This document shows positions 24,714 through 33,051 of a stretch of DNA of 61,418 bases, one piece after another. Made by a program: the position numbers and the translations under genes. Origin of the DNA: Syntrophobacter sp. SbD2 (lineage in GTDB: Bacteria; Desulfobacterota; Binatia; UBA9968). Under the pieces are notes generated by a model. The model had not been told where the DNA came from, made no database searches, and worked only from the letters and a program-made list of their open reading frames with translations. The first letter of the stretch is position 1. The number at the start of each line of letters is the position of its first letter. Where the stretch lies: assembly GCA_945889495.1 (NCBI GenBank), contig CAMDBU010000013.1:1-61418 (forward strand). The letters are read 5' to 3'.

Positions 24714-24753
24714 ATTGCAATTTGTGATATTATTATTGCAATTAGTAATAAAG
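24714..24753. promoter_or_regulatory. Putative operator: two direct repeats 21 bases apart
   Basis: TTGCAATTTGTGATA at 24715-24729 and TTGCAATTAGTAATA at 24736-24750 on the plus strand. The copies are spaced 21 bases, two turns of the helix, so a dimer pair could bind one face. They lie immediately upstream of the XRE start codon. The region 24714-25034 contains no other gene. Confidence 0.65.
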
Positions 24754-25034
24754 TCAAGAGGGGTCGCGGGTCGCAATAGTGCCCCGGCGGTTCAGTAGCA
24801 GAAAGTGTAAGGCTCCAGGGTTGTAATAGAAACTGTAAAGAAAAGAAATGGTTAGTTGGAGGAGCACCAATGAGCCAAGAATGCCGCGGACCCATGCCGG
24901 GCGCCGGCACGGCGAATCGATGGCAAAGAGTTTAGACGGTTCGACCGGCGTGGAGCTGAGCGGGATGGCGGCTGGCACGGTGTGGGGTTTTGTCGCGAGT
25001 CATACCGGTGGCGTGTGGATGAAATCTCGCAGTA
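24754..25034. other. Gene-poor stretch between the XRE operon and the SRPBCC gene
   Basis: No convincing gene. A 20-codon frame on the plus strand, from ATG 24870, follows a good GGAGGAG ribosome site but has no support as a protein. A GC-rich palindromic segment (CCCATGCCGGGCGCCGGCA) lies near 24891-24910. The promoter of the XRE operon should be in the right-hand part of the operator region. Confidence 0.4.
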
Positions 25035-25514
25035 CTAGGAATTGTTCATAGCAGTGTCCACCCGTTCCTCCGCTATGCGCTTGAGGCCATTCTGCTTGGT
25101 AGTGACGAACCAGCGCATATGCTCGCGCAGGAAAAAATGGTCGGCGAGGCGGCCGATGATGCCGAAGGGCGGTTCCCATAGGAGAGTATCGCGCATGGTG
25201 GTGACGCCGTTTTCGAAGAAAAATTCGTGGAAATGGCGCAGCCATTTGAACGAGCCCTGGACCATCTCATCGTCGAACCGATGGGGCGGTTTGAGCACCG
25301 TGATGCGCGCGACGAAGCGCTGGCGGATACCGAAGTGGCGCCCTTCGAAGGCGACCAGATCGCCCAGTTTGAGTAGTCCCTCGGTGCGCCCCGGCGGCAC
25401 CACCCGTTCGTTTGAAAACGCAGCCGATTCGCTATGGGCGTTGACATCGCGGGCGAGGTCGAAGCACAGCTCGATGGGCGCGCGGATTTTGGTTTCGATG
25501 ATGATGGAAGTCAC
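25035..25514 (-). CDS. SRPBCC (START-like) ligand-binding protein
   Basis: 159 residues from GTG 25514, chosen because the domain starts there (TSIIIETKIRAPIELCFDLA); a TTG at 25550 is the alternative. Typical SRPBCC strands follow, with EFFFENGVTTMRDTLLWEPP and FFLREHMRWFVTTKQNGLKR at the C-terminal helix. Family members bind hydrophobic ligands or act as cyclases and aromatases; several resemble cell-division-inhibitor-type or ligand-transfer proteins. It is 39 bases downstream of the GMC oxidoreductase on the same strand and probably cotranscribed. The ligand is unknown. Confidence 0.75.
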   Translation of the reverse strand: MTSIIIETKIRAPIELCFDLARDVNAHSESAAFSNERVVPPGRTEGLLKLGDLVAFEGRHFGIRQRFVARITVLKPPHRFDDEMVQGSFKWLRHFHEFFFENGVTTMRDTLLWEPPFGIIGRLADHFFLREHMRWFVTTKQNGLKRIAEERVDTAMNNS

Positions 25515-25553
25515 GAGTCGCGGTCCAAGCTCAATTGTTGTTGCTGGCAACGA

Positions 25554-27071
25554 TCAAGAACTCGCCTTAATAAACTCCGCCGCCCGTTCGGCGATCATCA
25601 TGACCGTGTAGTTGGTGTTGGCGTGGACCACGGTGGGCATGATGGACGCGTCGCCGACCCAGAGGTTGTCGAAGCCGTGCACGCGCAACGTTTGATCGAC
25701 CACGGCCATGGGGTCAGCGGCCGGGCCCATCTTGCAGGTGCCGACGCCGTGGTAGTAGCTCGTGTAGGACGAGCGGGCGAACTTTTCCCAGTCTTCCTTG
25801 ACGCCGGGGGAGAAGAGCTCGCCGAAGAATTCACTCAGCGGCTCGGTGGCGGCGAGGCGCTGGACGAACTTCATCGCCGCCAGCATGGCCGCGATGTCTT
25901 TGGGATGTTCCAAGACCTGCGGGTCGATGTTTGGCAGATCGGCGGGATCGGCGCTTTGCAGCATCAGGCGGCCGCGGTTGGTTTGTTCCAAGAGACTGCA
26001 CGAGAAGCCCAGCATGTCGCCGATACCGCTGACGTTGATCGCCTCACGCGGGATGATGTGGAAGTTGAGATGGTCGCGCGCCAAGTCGGTTTTGAAATAG
26101 ATCTTCACGCTCGACCGGCCGCGCATCAGCGGCTTCTGGTTCGCCAGATTGGCTTTGAACGTCATGGTCAGCATCGGGTGGTCTTGGTAGTTCTCGCCGA
26201 TGCCAGCCATGTCGTGAACCATCGGAATGCCGAGCCGCTTTAACTGCGCGCCCGGGCCGATGCCCGACAGCATCATGATCTGCGGCGAGTGGTAGACGCC
26301 GGCGCTGAGGACGACTTTGTCCGCGGTTACGCTCTGTTCCTCGCCGTCCCTGCGATAGCGCACGCCGGTGATACGCTTGCCGTTCACGATCAGTGAATTC
26401 ACCGGCGCTTCGTCGACGATCGTCAAGTTGCTTCGGCTGCGCGCCGGATCGAGGTACATCACCGTCGCCGACAGGCGCTTGCCGTCCTTGCTGTTGCGCG
26501 CTACCGGCGCGACGCCGACCGGATTGGCAATGTTTTGGTCAAGGAAGCGCGGCACTCCGAGCTTGTCGAGGGTTTCGAGCAACGCCGTTTCCTGTTCGCC
26601 GAGCGCCACGTCGAACAAATGCTTGCGCTTGACGTAGACCGGCCCGGCGTTGCCATGGATCGGATCGTTGGGAAAATCCTGGTCGGCTTCCATACGTTTC
26701 AATACCGGCAAGACTTTGTCCCAAGTCCAATCGGGATTGCCCTGGGCCGCCCAGCTCTCCATATCCGCTTTGATCGGCCGCGGGATGGCCATCATGTTGA
26801 CCGACGAGCCGCCGCCGGCGATGCGCCCGGCCAGCGAATAAAAATCGCTGCCGTCGTAGTTTCGTTTGGTTGGGTACATCTGAATGTACGGGCTTTCGAG
26901 CAAGACATAGGTGGTCTTCTCGGCGTCAGCGACGAAATCGGGAATCGGCCGCGGGTCCGGTCCGGCTTCGAGCAGCAAGACTTTGCGCTTCGGGTCTTCG
27001 GACAGCCGCGCCGCTAATACACAGCCAGCGGAACCGCCGCCGACAACGATGATGTCGTAATGATTAGACAT
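25554..27071 (-). CDS. GMC-family FAD oxidoreductase (choline/alcohol dehydrogenase-like)
   Basis: 505 residues. The N-terminal FAD loop is IIVVGGGSAGCVLAARLSED (residues 7-26) with LLLEAGPDPRP. The middle holds AGVYHSPQIMMLSGIGPGAQ, the GMC signature 2. The C-terminus has YYHGVGTCKMGP (H441) and VVHANTNYTVMMIAERAAEF. Members oxidise alcohols, choline, polyethylene glycol or glucose. An SRPBCC gene follows. No associated cytochrome gene is present. Confidence 0.9.
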   Translation of the reverse strand: MSNHYDIIVVGGGSAGCVLAARLSEDPKRKVLLLEAGPDPRPIPDFVADAEKTTYVLLESPYIQMYPTKRNYDGSDFYSLAGRIAGGGSSVNMMAIPRPIKADMESWAAQGNPDWTWDKVLPVLKRMEADQDFPNDPIHGNAGPVYVKRKHLFDVALGEQETALLETLDKLGVPRFLDQNIANPVGVAPVARNSKDGKRLSATVMYLDPARSRSNLTIVDEAPVNSLIVNGKRITGVRYRRDGEEQSVTADKVVLSAGVYHSPQIMMLSGIGPGAQLKRLGIPMVHDMAGIGENYQDHPMLTMTFKANLANQKPLMRGRSSVKIYFKTDLARDHLNFHIIPREAINVSGIGDMLGFSCSLLEQTNRGRLMLQSADPADLPNIDPQVLEHPKDIAAMLAAMKFVQRLAATEPLSEFFGELFSPGVKEDWEKFARSSYTSYYHGVGTCKMGPAADPMAVVDQTLRVHGFDNLWVGDASIMPTVVHANTNYTVMMIAERAAEFIKASS

Positions 27072-27150
27072 GGGGAACTCCTGTGATTGGCTCGTTGAAG
27101 CTGTCCAGTACGTTTAGAACCTCGACGCGTACTTTGGCAAGACCCGAGCG

Positions 27151-27444
27151 CTATCCGTGCAAACGTTTTCGAATCCACAACGGATTTCTCCGGCAATCCA
27201 GCACGGCGTGGACGCGGATCAAATCGTCATGCACGTAATAGTAGATCGCAAACGGAAAGCGCTTGGACAAACTACGATGGTAACCGTAGACAATTTGGTG
27301 GATGCCGGCGAAGAGAAGCAGGGAATCGATGTCAGAAAATAGACAGTCTAAAAAGTAGGAGCCGACGCCCGCCTGGCGGGTTTCGTAGAAGCGGAAGCCC
27401 TCGATCAGGTCATCTTGGGCCGCGTCGAGGATTTCGATTCTCAC
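27151..27444 (-). CDS. RelE/ParE-family toxin
   Basis: 97 residues: MRIEILDAAQDDLIEGFRFY, YGYHRSLSKRFPFAIYYYVH and VHAVLDCRRNPLWIRKRL. The pattern matches the plasmid-stabilisation/ParE group whose C-terminus reads DCRRNP. The start overlaps the antitoxin stop by 4 bases (27441-27444). The probable action is growth inhibition when the antitoxin is lost. There is no sign of decay. Confidence 0.85.
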   Translation of the reverse strand: MRIEILDAAQDDLIEGFRFYETRQAGVGSYFLDCLFSDIDSLLLFAGIHQIVYGYHRSLSKRFPFAIYYYVHDDLIRVHAVLDCRRNPLWIRKRLHG

Positions 27445-27659
27445 CGGATCTTGTTACGAATCTCGGCCTTGGCGTTCTCCCAATCCTGGAACTTAGCCGA
27501 TCCTTCGGCGACCTGTTGGCGGCGATCGTCGAGTACTGCTTCATGCCACTGCGGTGACTCGATGGCTTCCGGCGAGCGTGTGAGATCGTCCCAGAGTAAC
27601 TCCATCGCGGAAAGCTTCTCTTGGAGCGTCATTTCTTTCAGCGGTAGGGATTTAGACAT
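27441..27659 (-). CDS. Addiction-module antitoxin (TIGR02574-type)
   Basis: 72 residues with the family core LTLQEKL-like MTLQEKLSAMELLWDDLTRS and SPQWHEAVLDDRRQQVAEG, ending DWENAKAEIRNKIR. This short family nearly always precedes a RelE/ParE toxin, as here, with a 4-base overlap. It forms a complex with the toxin and probably autoregulates. Confidence 0.85.
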   Translation of the reverse strand: MSKSLPLKEMTLQEKLSAMELLWDDLTRSPEAIESPQWHEAVLDDRRQQVAEGSAKFQDWENAKAEIRNKIR

Positions 27660-27711
27660 GGTTCGCAGTATAGCTCAGAGCTTATTTGAAGCAAAACAAG
27701 AATCTGGGACC

Positions 27712-28149
27712 TTAAGAGCTGAGGCTTGCAGTTCCTTGGGTGCCGATGATTCGAATAAACCACTTGGGCTTCATTCTGCCGAAGTCGGTTCGAAGGTGCT
27801 GACGCAAGCTCTTTTTGGGGTCCATCACGTAGGCCTGTCCGCCTTCGCGGACAAACACTGCCCAATGCCAAAATGGGCGACCTTTCACGACATGCCATTT
27901 GAGAGCTAGCAAAGCGAGATTGGGAAGTCTGTCCCACGACCTGAATGGAATTTCGCTTGGACCGGCTTTCACGCCAAAGTGCTGAAGTAGTTTGCGCACA
28001 TGGACAGTATCGGACCAGAGCCGTTGATCGTCGGCAAAGATGCCCAGCGAATTGGCCTGGGATTTTGCGCGCCCATAGGAAATCCCGACTATCGAAGCGA
28101 CGCTGGCGATGGCGCAGCCCGTGGGTTCGAGTTGAACGACTGGTTTCAT
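27712..28149 (-). CDS. C39-like (papain-fold) cysteine peptidase
   Basis: 145 residues from ATG 28149 (MKPVVQLEPTGCA). Papain-fold catalytic residues are visible: Q6 (oxyanion), C12 in EPTGCAIASVASIVG, H95 in RPFWHWAVFVREGG and D110 in AYVMDPKK. There is no signal peptide, export ABC domain or bacteriocin gene, so it is a free-standing cytoplasmic member. It starts 22 bases after the DUF2130 stop, on the same strand, and probably forms an operon with it. The substrate is unknown. Confidence 0.65.
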   Translation of the reverse strand: MKPVVQLEPTGCAIASVASIVGISYGRAKSQANSLGIFADDQRLWSDTVHVRKLLQHFGVKAGPSEIPFRSWDRLPNLALLALKWHVVKGRPFWHWAVFVREGGQAYVMDPKKSLRQHLRTDFGRMKPKWFIRIIGTQGTASLSS

Positions 28150-28171
28150 ATCGTGTTCATGACGAGCCGGT

Positions 28172-29443
28172 CTACTCATCTCTCTTGAAATCCAACATCC
28201 CCTGAAACTCCAGCCCTTCGATCTCTTGCAGCGTTCTTCCGGCGATGCCTTGGAGGTCGCCGTACATTCCCACCGTCGCTTGCATGACCCGGTCGATCTG
28301 TTCTTCGCGCTTGGCCCATTGGCGGGTGATGGCTTTTTTCTCCCGGTCCAAATCTTCTTTCATGCTTGAGAATGCTTCAACGATCGCTTGAACCCGTTGG
28401 CGGAAGCGCGGGCCGGTGAGATAGCCGTAGACCATTTCCATTTTGGTCTGCTGGCCTTCGCTGGCTTGGCGGGCGGCGGCGACTTCGATCAAAGACTGGC
28501 GCAGCGACAGCGCCACCGGCAGGGCGACTTTGGGGTCGGCGACCCAGACGCCGTCGACGAAGCCGAAGGTGTCGACCTCCTTTGGCAGCGCCTGGCTGAT
28601 GATGACGGCGATCTCGGCTTTTGCCGCGCGCTGGTCTTCGCGCAGTTTGGGCAGCCAGCCGTCGCTCCAGTTTTTGGTCCGCTTCGATTCCCACAGAATG
28701 GTGCCGCATATTTGGTTGGTCGGACCGACGACACGGTGCAGGACATCGCCGCCGAACTCGCCCTTGGGCACCGGTTGGATGGTGTCGCGCGGGAACTTTG
28801 CCGTAAGTAAAGCTTCAAGTTCAAGCTCCTGAACTTCTCCTTGAAGTTGCTGCGAGCCTTGTTCGGCGCGGCGCTTGAGATCCTCGATCTGCTTTTGCAT
28901 GGCGGTGATGGTTTGGTCTTTTTCCATCACCTTGAATTTCAATTCTTCCTCGGCTTCTTTTTTGGCTTTTTCACGTTCGCTGCCGAGGTTGGCTTGGACG
29001 CGCTTGGCGATGGTCAGTTCCAACTCGCGTTTGGCGTCGTCCAGTTCGCGCTCCTTGCCGATCAGTTCGGCCTGCGCTTGCTGCGCCTCGGCGAGCTTGG
29101 CGTCCCGTTGTTTCAATACTTCTTGCAGCGTGCTGATCTCTTTCACTTTCTGGTTGAGGTCGTTGCCGAGCAGTTGCTTAGCTTTCTGCTGCTCTTCGGC
29201 GGCGATGCGGCCGCGCTCTTGTTGGACTTTGGCGGCGACCTGCTGGTCGAGGTTGGCTTTGGCTTTTTCTATCGATTCCGCCCGCTCGCTCAACGACTGC
29301 TCGCGCTTGGCCATGTCGGCGTCTTTTTGCGCCAGCCGTTGCTCGAACTGTTTTTTGATATCGGCGAGCAACGGCGCGGCGAGGGATTCGGTCAGTTTGA
29401 TTTCAGTTTTGCACTGCGGACAGACAACTGTGGGTTCGGCCAT
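28172..29443 (-). CDS. DUF2130 protein: zinc-ribbon-like start, coiled coil, nuclease-like C-terminus
   Basis: 423 residues. The N-terminus has VVCPQCKTEIKLTE (one CxxC), then a long charged coiled coil (about 30-205, for example RERELDDAKRELELTIAKRV). The C-terminal DUF2130 domain has GGDVLHRVVG (D233) and LWESKRTKNWSDG (E252, K254), followed by QRAAKAEIAVIISQAL. The D...ExK spacing resembles PD-(D/E)xK nucleases, to which I recall this family being linked. The cellular role is unknown. A cysteine peptidase gene follows in the same unit. Confidence 0.8.
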   Translation of the reverse strand: MAEPTVVCPQCKTEIKLTESLAAPLLADIKKQFEQRLAQKDADMAKREQSLSERAESIEKAKANLDQQVAAKVQQERGRIAAEEQQKAKQLLGNDLNQKVKEISTLQEVLKQRDAKLAEAQQAQAELIGKERELDDAKRELELTIAKRVQANLGSEREKAKKEAEEELKFKVMEKDQTITAMQKQIEDLKRRAEQGSQQLQGEVQELELEALLTAKFPRDTIQPVPKGEFGGDVLHRVVGPTNQICGTILWESKRTKNWSDGWLPKLREDQRAAKAEIAVIISQALPKEVDTFGFVDGVWVADPKVALPVALSLRQSLIEVAAARQASEGQQTKMEMVYGYLTGPRFRQRVQAIVEAFSSMKEDLDREKKAITRQWAKREEQIDRVMQATVGMYGDLQGIAGRTLQEIEGLEFQGMLDFKRDE

Positions 29444-29593
29444 GGAGACTCCTGGGAACGTGATCGTGGCTCGTGATCGTGTTCGGTTTCGGATCAGAGT
29501 AACGAAATTGCGGCAAAGTGCAAAGCGAAAGGGGAATGGAGTATTGAGTGTTGGAGTGTTGGGCGGCCCGCCCGATGCGAATTGCTTGCGGCG

Positions 29594-30703
29594 TCAGTTT
29601 TTCTTCGCTTCGCCCGTCGCCTTGTCGATCAATTCCTCCACCGGCTTCATGTTCATCCAAGTGGGGTTCCACATCTCCAGATATTTGACGCCGTCTTTAC
29701 GGCGCATGAGTGGGTTCACGTCGGCTTTCGGGATGTCGATGCGCAAGGAGTCGGTGCTGCCGGCGTTTTCGCCGTCCCGTTGCAGTGCGATTTGGCCGTC
29801 GCGGGAAAGTAGCCAGTTGAGGAGTATCTTGGCGGCGTTGGGATGGGCCGGTTTGTCCATCAGCGCATAGGCGCCGCCGATGGCGTCGAGCCCTGGCGCT
29901 TCTTTCCAAGCGCCGGTGTCGAGCACTTGGACCGACAAGCCTTGGCTTTTGGCGTTGAGGGTGTCGTCGGACTGGCTAAAGAGATAAATCGCGAAGCGTT
30001 TTTGCGCCAGCCAGTCGGTGGCCTGGCGGTAGTCGCGCGAGTAGGTGATCTCCATCTCGGTTAATAACCGGCGCAAATACTTGGGGCCGAGTTCCGGGTG
30101 GTGGTAGAGAAAGCGCGCGCCGTTGCGCCCTTCGCCGGTTTTGGGATCGGTGGCGACGATCTTGCCCTTCCACTTTGGGTTCAAGACATCGGCGAAGGAT
30201 TTGAAATCCGCCGGGCTCGCCAAGCCGGAATGGTAGCTGGCGAAACGTTCGTAGATGCTGGCGGCGGGGATGATTAAGTATTTGCTTTCTGGATCGGAGT
30301 AATGGTGTTTGCCTTGCCACCATTTCGACAGCTCTTTTACTTCCGGCAATATCAGCGCCGCGTCCACCGGCTGGAGCACCTTGGCGCGGTAAAACGTATG
30401 CGCCGAGCTCAAGCCAAAGCGGATCACATCGGCCAAATATTTGCCGCCGCGCCGCTCGGCCATAATGCGCGACACCAGCTGGGTGCAGGACTGCGAGACA
30501 CTGACCAGCTTGATCTTGGGAAAACTTTTTTGAAACTCTTTGAGATAATCGTGGCTGCCGCAGCCGGAGTAGACCACTTGGCCTTCCTGCTCGGCGGCCT
30601 TGAGAGTGCGCTCCCATTCGGCTTGCCAGCCATCTTGGGCGGAAAGTGATCGGACCGATCCGACCGATAGGACCAATCCGATCAAAAGCCAGCGGCGCAT
30701 CAT
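29594..30703 (-). CDS. Fbp/PotD-type ABC solute-binding protein
   Basis: 369 residues from ATG 30703 (MMRRWLLIGLVLSVGSVRSL, signal peptide). Mature features are EGQVVYSGCGSHDYLKEFQK, AERRGGKYLADVIRFGLSSA and NPKWKGKIVATDPKTGEGRN. This places it in the iron(III)/spermidine-type binding-protein group (SBP_bac_6/8), distinct from the NitT/TauT copies. Relatives bind ferric ions, thiamine, polyamines or organic acids. It follows an amidohydrolase gene by 11 bases and is probably cotranscribed. No permease or ATPase is present. Confidence 0.85.
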   Translation of the reverse strand: MMRRWLLIGLVLSVGSVRSLSAQDGWQAEWERTLKAAEQEGQVVYSGCGSHDYLKEFQKSFPKIKLVSVSQSCTQLVSRIMAERRGGKYLADVIRFGLSSAHTFYRAKVLQPVDAALILPEVKELSKWWQGKHHYSDPESKYLIIPAASIYERFASYHSGLASPADFKSFADVLNPKWKGKIVATDPKTGEGRNGARFLYHHPELGPKYLRRLLTEMEITYSRDYRQATDWLAQKRFAIYLFSQSDDTLNAKSQGLSVQVLDTGAWKEAPGLDAIGGAYALMDKPAHPNAAKILLNWLLSRDGQIALQRDGENAGSTDSLRIDIPKADVNPLMRRKDGVKYLEMWNPTWMNMKPVEELIDKATGEAKKN

Positions 30704-30714
30704 GAGCGACCCGA

Positions 30715-31896
30715 TCAGCTCGCGCTCAGCCGGAAAAATTCCATGGCGTTGCCGCAGGTCATTTTGTGCTTGTCTGGTTCGGATACGCCGGCGAAGTTTT
30801 TGTCGATGATCTTGAGCGAGTCGGGCCAGTCGGACTCTTGATGCGGGAAGTCCGAGCCCCACATGAGCCGGTCGACGTTGATCTTGTCGCGCAGCTCAAC
30901 GCCGACGCGGTCGAACTGAAAGCCCCAATAACAAAACTCGCGAATGTATTCGCTCGGCGGCCGCTTGAGCGGTTTGAACCCCAGCAAGCGCTCGGCCCAG
31001 CGGTGATGACGGTCGTAGCGCACGTCGGCGCCCTGGAGGAAGAACGGAATCCAGCCGATCTGATTTTCGGCGAAGAAGACGCGTAACGAGGGAAAGCGGT
31101 CGAACACACCGGACAACACCCACTGGACGGCGGGAATTGAACCGTTGCCGCGCTGCGGCCCGAAGCGGCCGACCTGGTCGACCAGATCATGGGTTAACTG
31201 CTTCATGATCTCTTCATCTTCCTTCGGGTATTTGAACAGCGGCCCCTTGCGCGGCCCGGTGCGGTCAAGGTCGACGTGCACGCTCACTGGCATGTCGAGC
31301 TCCAAGCTGCGCGCCCAGAAACGGTCGTCAGCTTCCGACGGATAGGCGTTGCCGCTGGGAAAACCTTGCAGCAGGACGGTCTTGAAGCCGGCCTTGCTGC
31401 AATATTCCAATTCACCGATGACATCGTTCAGCTCACAGCCCAGCGGCAGGATGCCGACACCGAGCAAGCGTTGAGAATTCACCGCGCAGTATTCTTCGGC
31501 GAGCCAGCTGTTGTAGGCGCGTACTAAAGATTTATAGGCGTCGTTGTCGTCGACCCGGCGCCAAAATTTTGGCCCGCCTTGTTGCGATGGAAACAGCACC
31601 TCGGCGTCGATGCCGTCGCGGTCTTGTTCTTGGATGCGCTGCTGTGGACTGCCGGTGCCAGGCGTGCCTTCGTAACGGCCGCCAAAGGGGACGTAGAGAT
31701 CGCGTCCTTTGCCGCCGTAGAGATCCGCCGCCGCCGCGCCGCGTTTGATGCTGTCGCCGATACACCAAGTGTCGCTGCCGTCGGCTTGGCGCACCAAGCG
31801 CGGCGCTTGGTCGCGATACTTGGCTGGCACCCGGCCGAGCCAATGCTTCGAGTCGATTTCCAAATGGGAGTCGCCGGAGATGTAACGGTATTGCAT
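30715..31896 (-). CDS. Amidohydrolase-2 family metal-dependent hydrolase
   Basis: 393 residues from ATG 31896 (MQYRYISGDSHLEID); the frame is open to 31950 without a better start. Metal motifs are intact: GDSHLEID, MPVSVHVDLDRTG and MWGSDFPHQESD. It has QDRDGIDAEVLFPSQQGGP and FLQGADVRYDRHHRWAERLL, in common with environmental amidohydrolases and decarboxylases. A binding protein gene follows at once, and another diverges upstream. The likely role is hydrolysis or decarboxylation of an imported organic acid. Confidence 0.88.
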   Translation of the reverse strand: MQYRYISGDSHLEIDSKHWLGRVPAKYRDQAPRLVRQADGSDTWCIGDSIKRGAAAADLYGGKGRDLYVPFGGRYEGTPGTGSPQQRIQEQDRDGIDAEVLFPSQQGGPKFWRRVDDNDAYKSLVRAYNSWLAEEYCAVNSQRLLGVGILPLGCELNDVIGELEYCSKAGFKTVLLQGFPSGNAYPSEADDRFWARSLELDMPVSVHVDLDRTGPRKGPLFKYPKEDEEIMKQLTHDLVDQVGRFGPQRGNGSIPAVQWVLSGVFDRFPSLRVFFAENQIGWIPFFLQGADVRYDRHHRWAERLLGFKPLKRPPSEYIREFCYWGFQFDRVGVELRDKINVDRLMWGSDFPHQESDWPDSLKIIDKNFAGVSEPDKHKMTCGNAMEFFRLSAS

Positions 31897-32033
31897 GGTG
31901 GTTTCGATGACCTCGCCGCCGATAGTAGCCAAAACGCCCGTGTCTTCCAAGCGCTCGGCGCGTTGCTAATCGGCTGGACAACGCGAAGCTTTCTACGGTA
32001 GAGCTAAATCCATGGCCGGTATGAGGAGTCTCC

Positions 32034-33011
32034 GTGAAAATATTTAAACAAATTGCGCTTGGCGCGATAGTAACAACCCTTTTCTGGGGCGGCATCGTTT
32101 GGGCGCAGACGTCAGCTCAGAAAATCAACGTCAGCATGTCGAGCACCGGCATGCCGTCGATTCAACTGTTCATCGCCCGTGAGAAGGGTTTCTTCCGTGA
32201 AGAGGGCTTCGATCCCCAGCTGATCCGCATGAGCGCCAATGCGGCGATCGCCGCTGGGGTCGCCGGCGATCTCGATGCCTTGGGCTCGGTGGGTAGCGCG
32301 ATCCGTGGCATCATGCGCGGCGCGCCCTTGCGCGTGGTCTCCGTCGATCTGCGCCGGCCGATATTTTGGCTGGTCTCCCGGCCGGAGTATCGCAACGCCA
32401 AAGAATTGAAAGGCAAGGCGCTGGGCATCGCGACGATCAACGGCAGCCAACATTCCGCCGCCAGAAAGATGCTCGCCCTCCATGGCGTCGATTCGGACAA
32501 GGAGCTGACCTTTGCCCAGGTCGGCGACGAGGCGACGCAATTACAGGCATTGATCAGCAACTCGATTCAAGTCGCTGGCTTGACACCGCCCTATGTGTTT
32601 CTCGGCCGGGATAAATTCAAAATGAATGTCTTGGAGAGCTCCATCGATAAGTTCGCCAGCATCCAGCAGGGCATCGGCGTGCAGACCAAGTTCGTCGCCG
32701 AATCGCCGGATTGGTTGCGCCGGCTGTTGCGGGTCAAGGCCAAGGCGGCGCGCTTCTTTCACGACAACGAGAAAGACACCGCCGAAATCCTCGCGCGAGT
32801 TTGGAAGGTGGATTTGCCCACCGCCACCGAATGGTACCGGCGCTGCAAGCCGGCGTTTACGCCCACCGGCATTCCCACCGACGATGAAATCAAAGAGTTC
32901 CTCGCCGAGGAAGCGGCAGCGCTGAAGCTGGGCGAGACCGTGGCGCCCAGTCGGATCTTCGATTTCACTTTGCAGCGGGCGGTTAACAAGGAACTAGGGA
33001 TCAAGGGCTAA
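32034..33011 (+). CDS. NitT/TauT-type solute-binding protein
   Basis: 325 residues from GTG 32034, with TGAGGAG 6 bases upstream. Signal peptide IALGAIVTTLFWGGIVWA; then MPSIQLFIAREKGFFREEGF, GVAGDLDALGSVGSAIRGIM and LKGKALGIATINGSQHSAA. It is divergent from the amidohydrolase at 30715 and lies 40 bases upstream of a MetE-core gene on its own strand. Its likely ligand belongs to the pathway of its neighbours, but the family is broad. Confidence 0.88.
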   Translation: MKIFKQIALGAIVTTLFWGGIVWAQTSAQKINVSMSSTGMPSIQLFIAREKGFFREEGFDPQLIRMSANAAIAAGVAGDLDALGSVGSAIRGIMRGAPLRVVSVDLRRPIFWLVSRPEYRNAKELKGKALGIATINGSQHSAARKMLALHGVDSDKELTFAQVGDEATQLQALISNSIQVAGLTPPYVFLGRDKFKMNVLESSIDKFASIQQGIGVQTKFVAESPDWLRRLLRVKAKAARFFHDNEKDTAEILARVWKVDLPTATEWYRRCKPAFTPTGIPTDDEIKEFLAEEAAALKLGETVAPSRIFDFTLQRAVNKELGIKG

Positions 33012-33051
33012 TATTACCGTTGGCGGTTCAAGGTCGGGAAAGCCATATCTT

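Noticed and set aside
24714-24776. N-terminal extension of the XRE regulator
   Set aside because: The peptide repeats ITNCN, because it is a translation of the 21-base operator repeats.
24870-24932. 20-codon frame with a good ribosome site, plus strand
   Set aside because: No similarity and too short to support; noted only.
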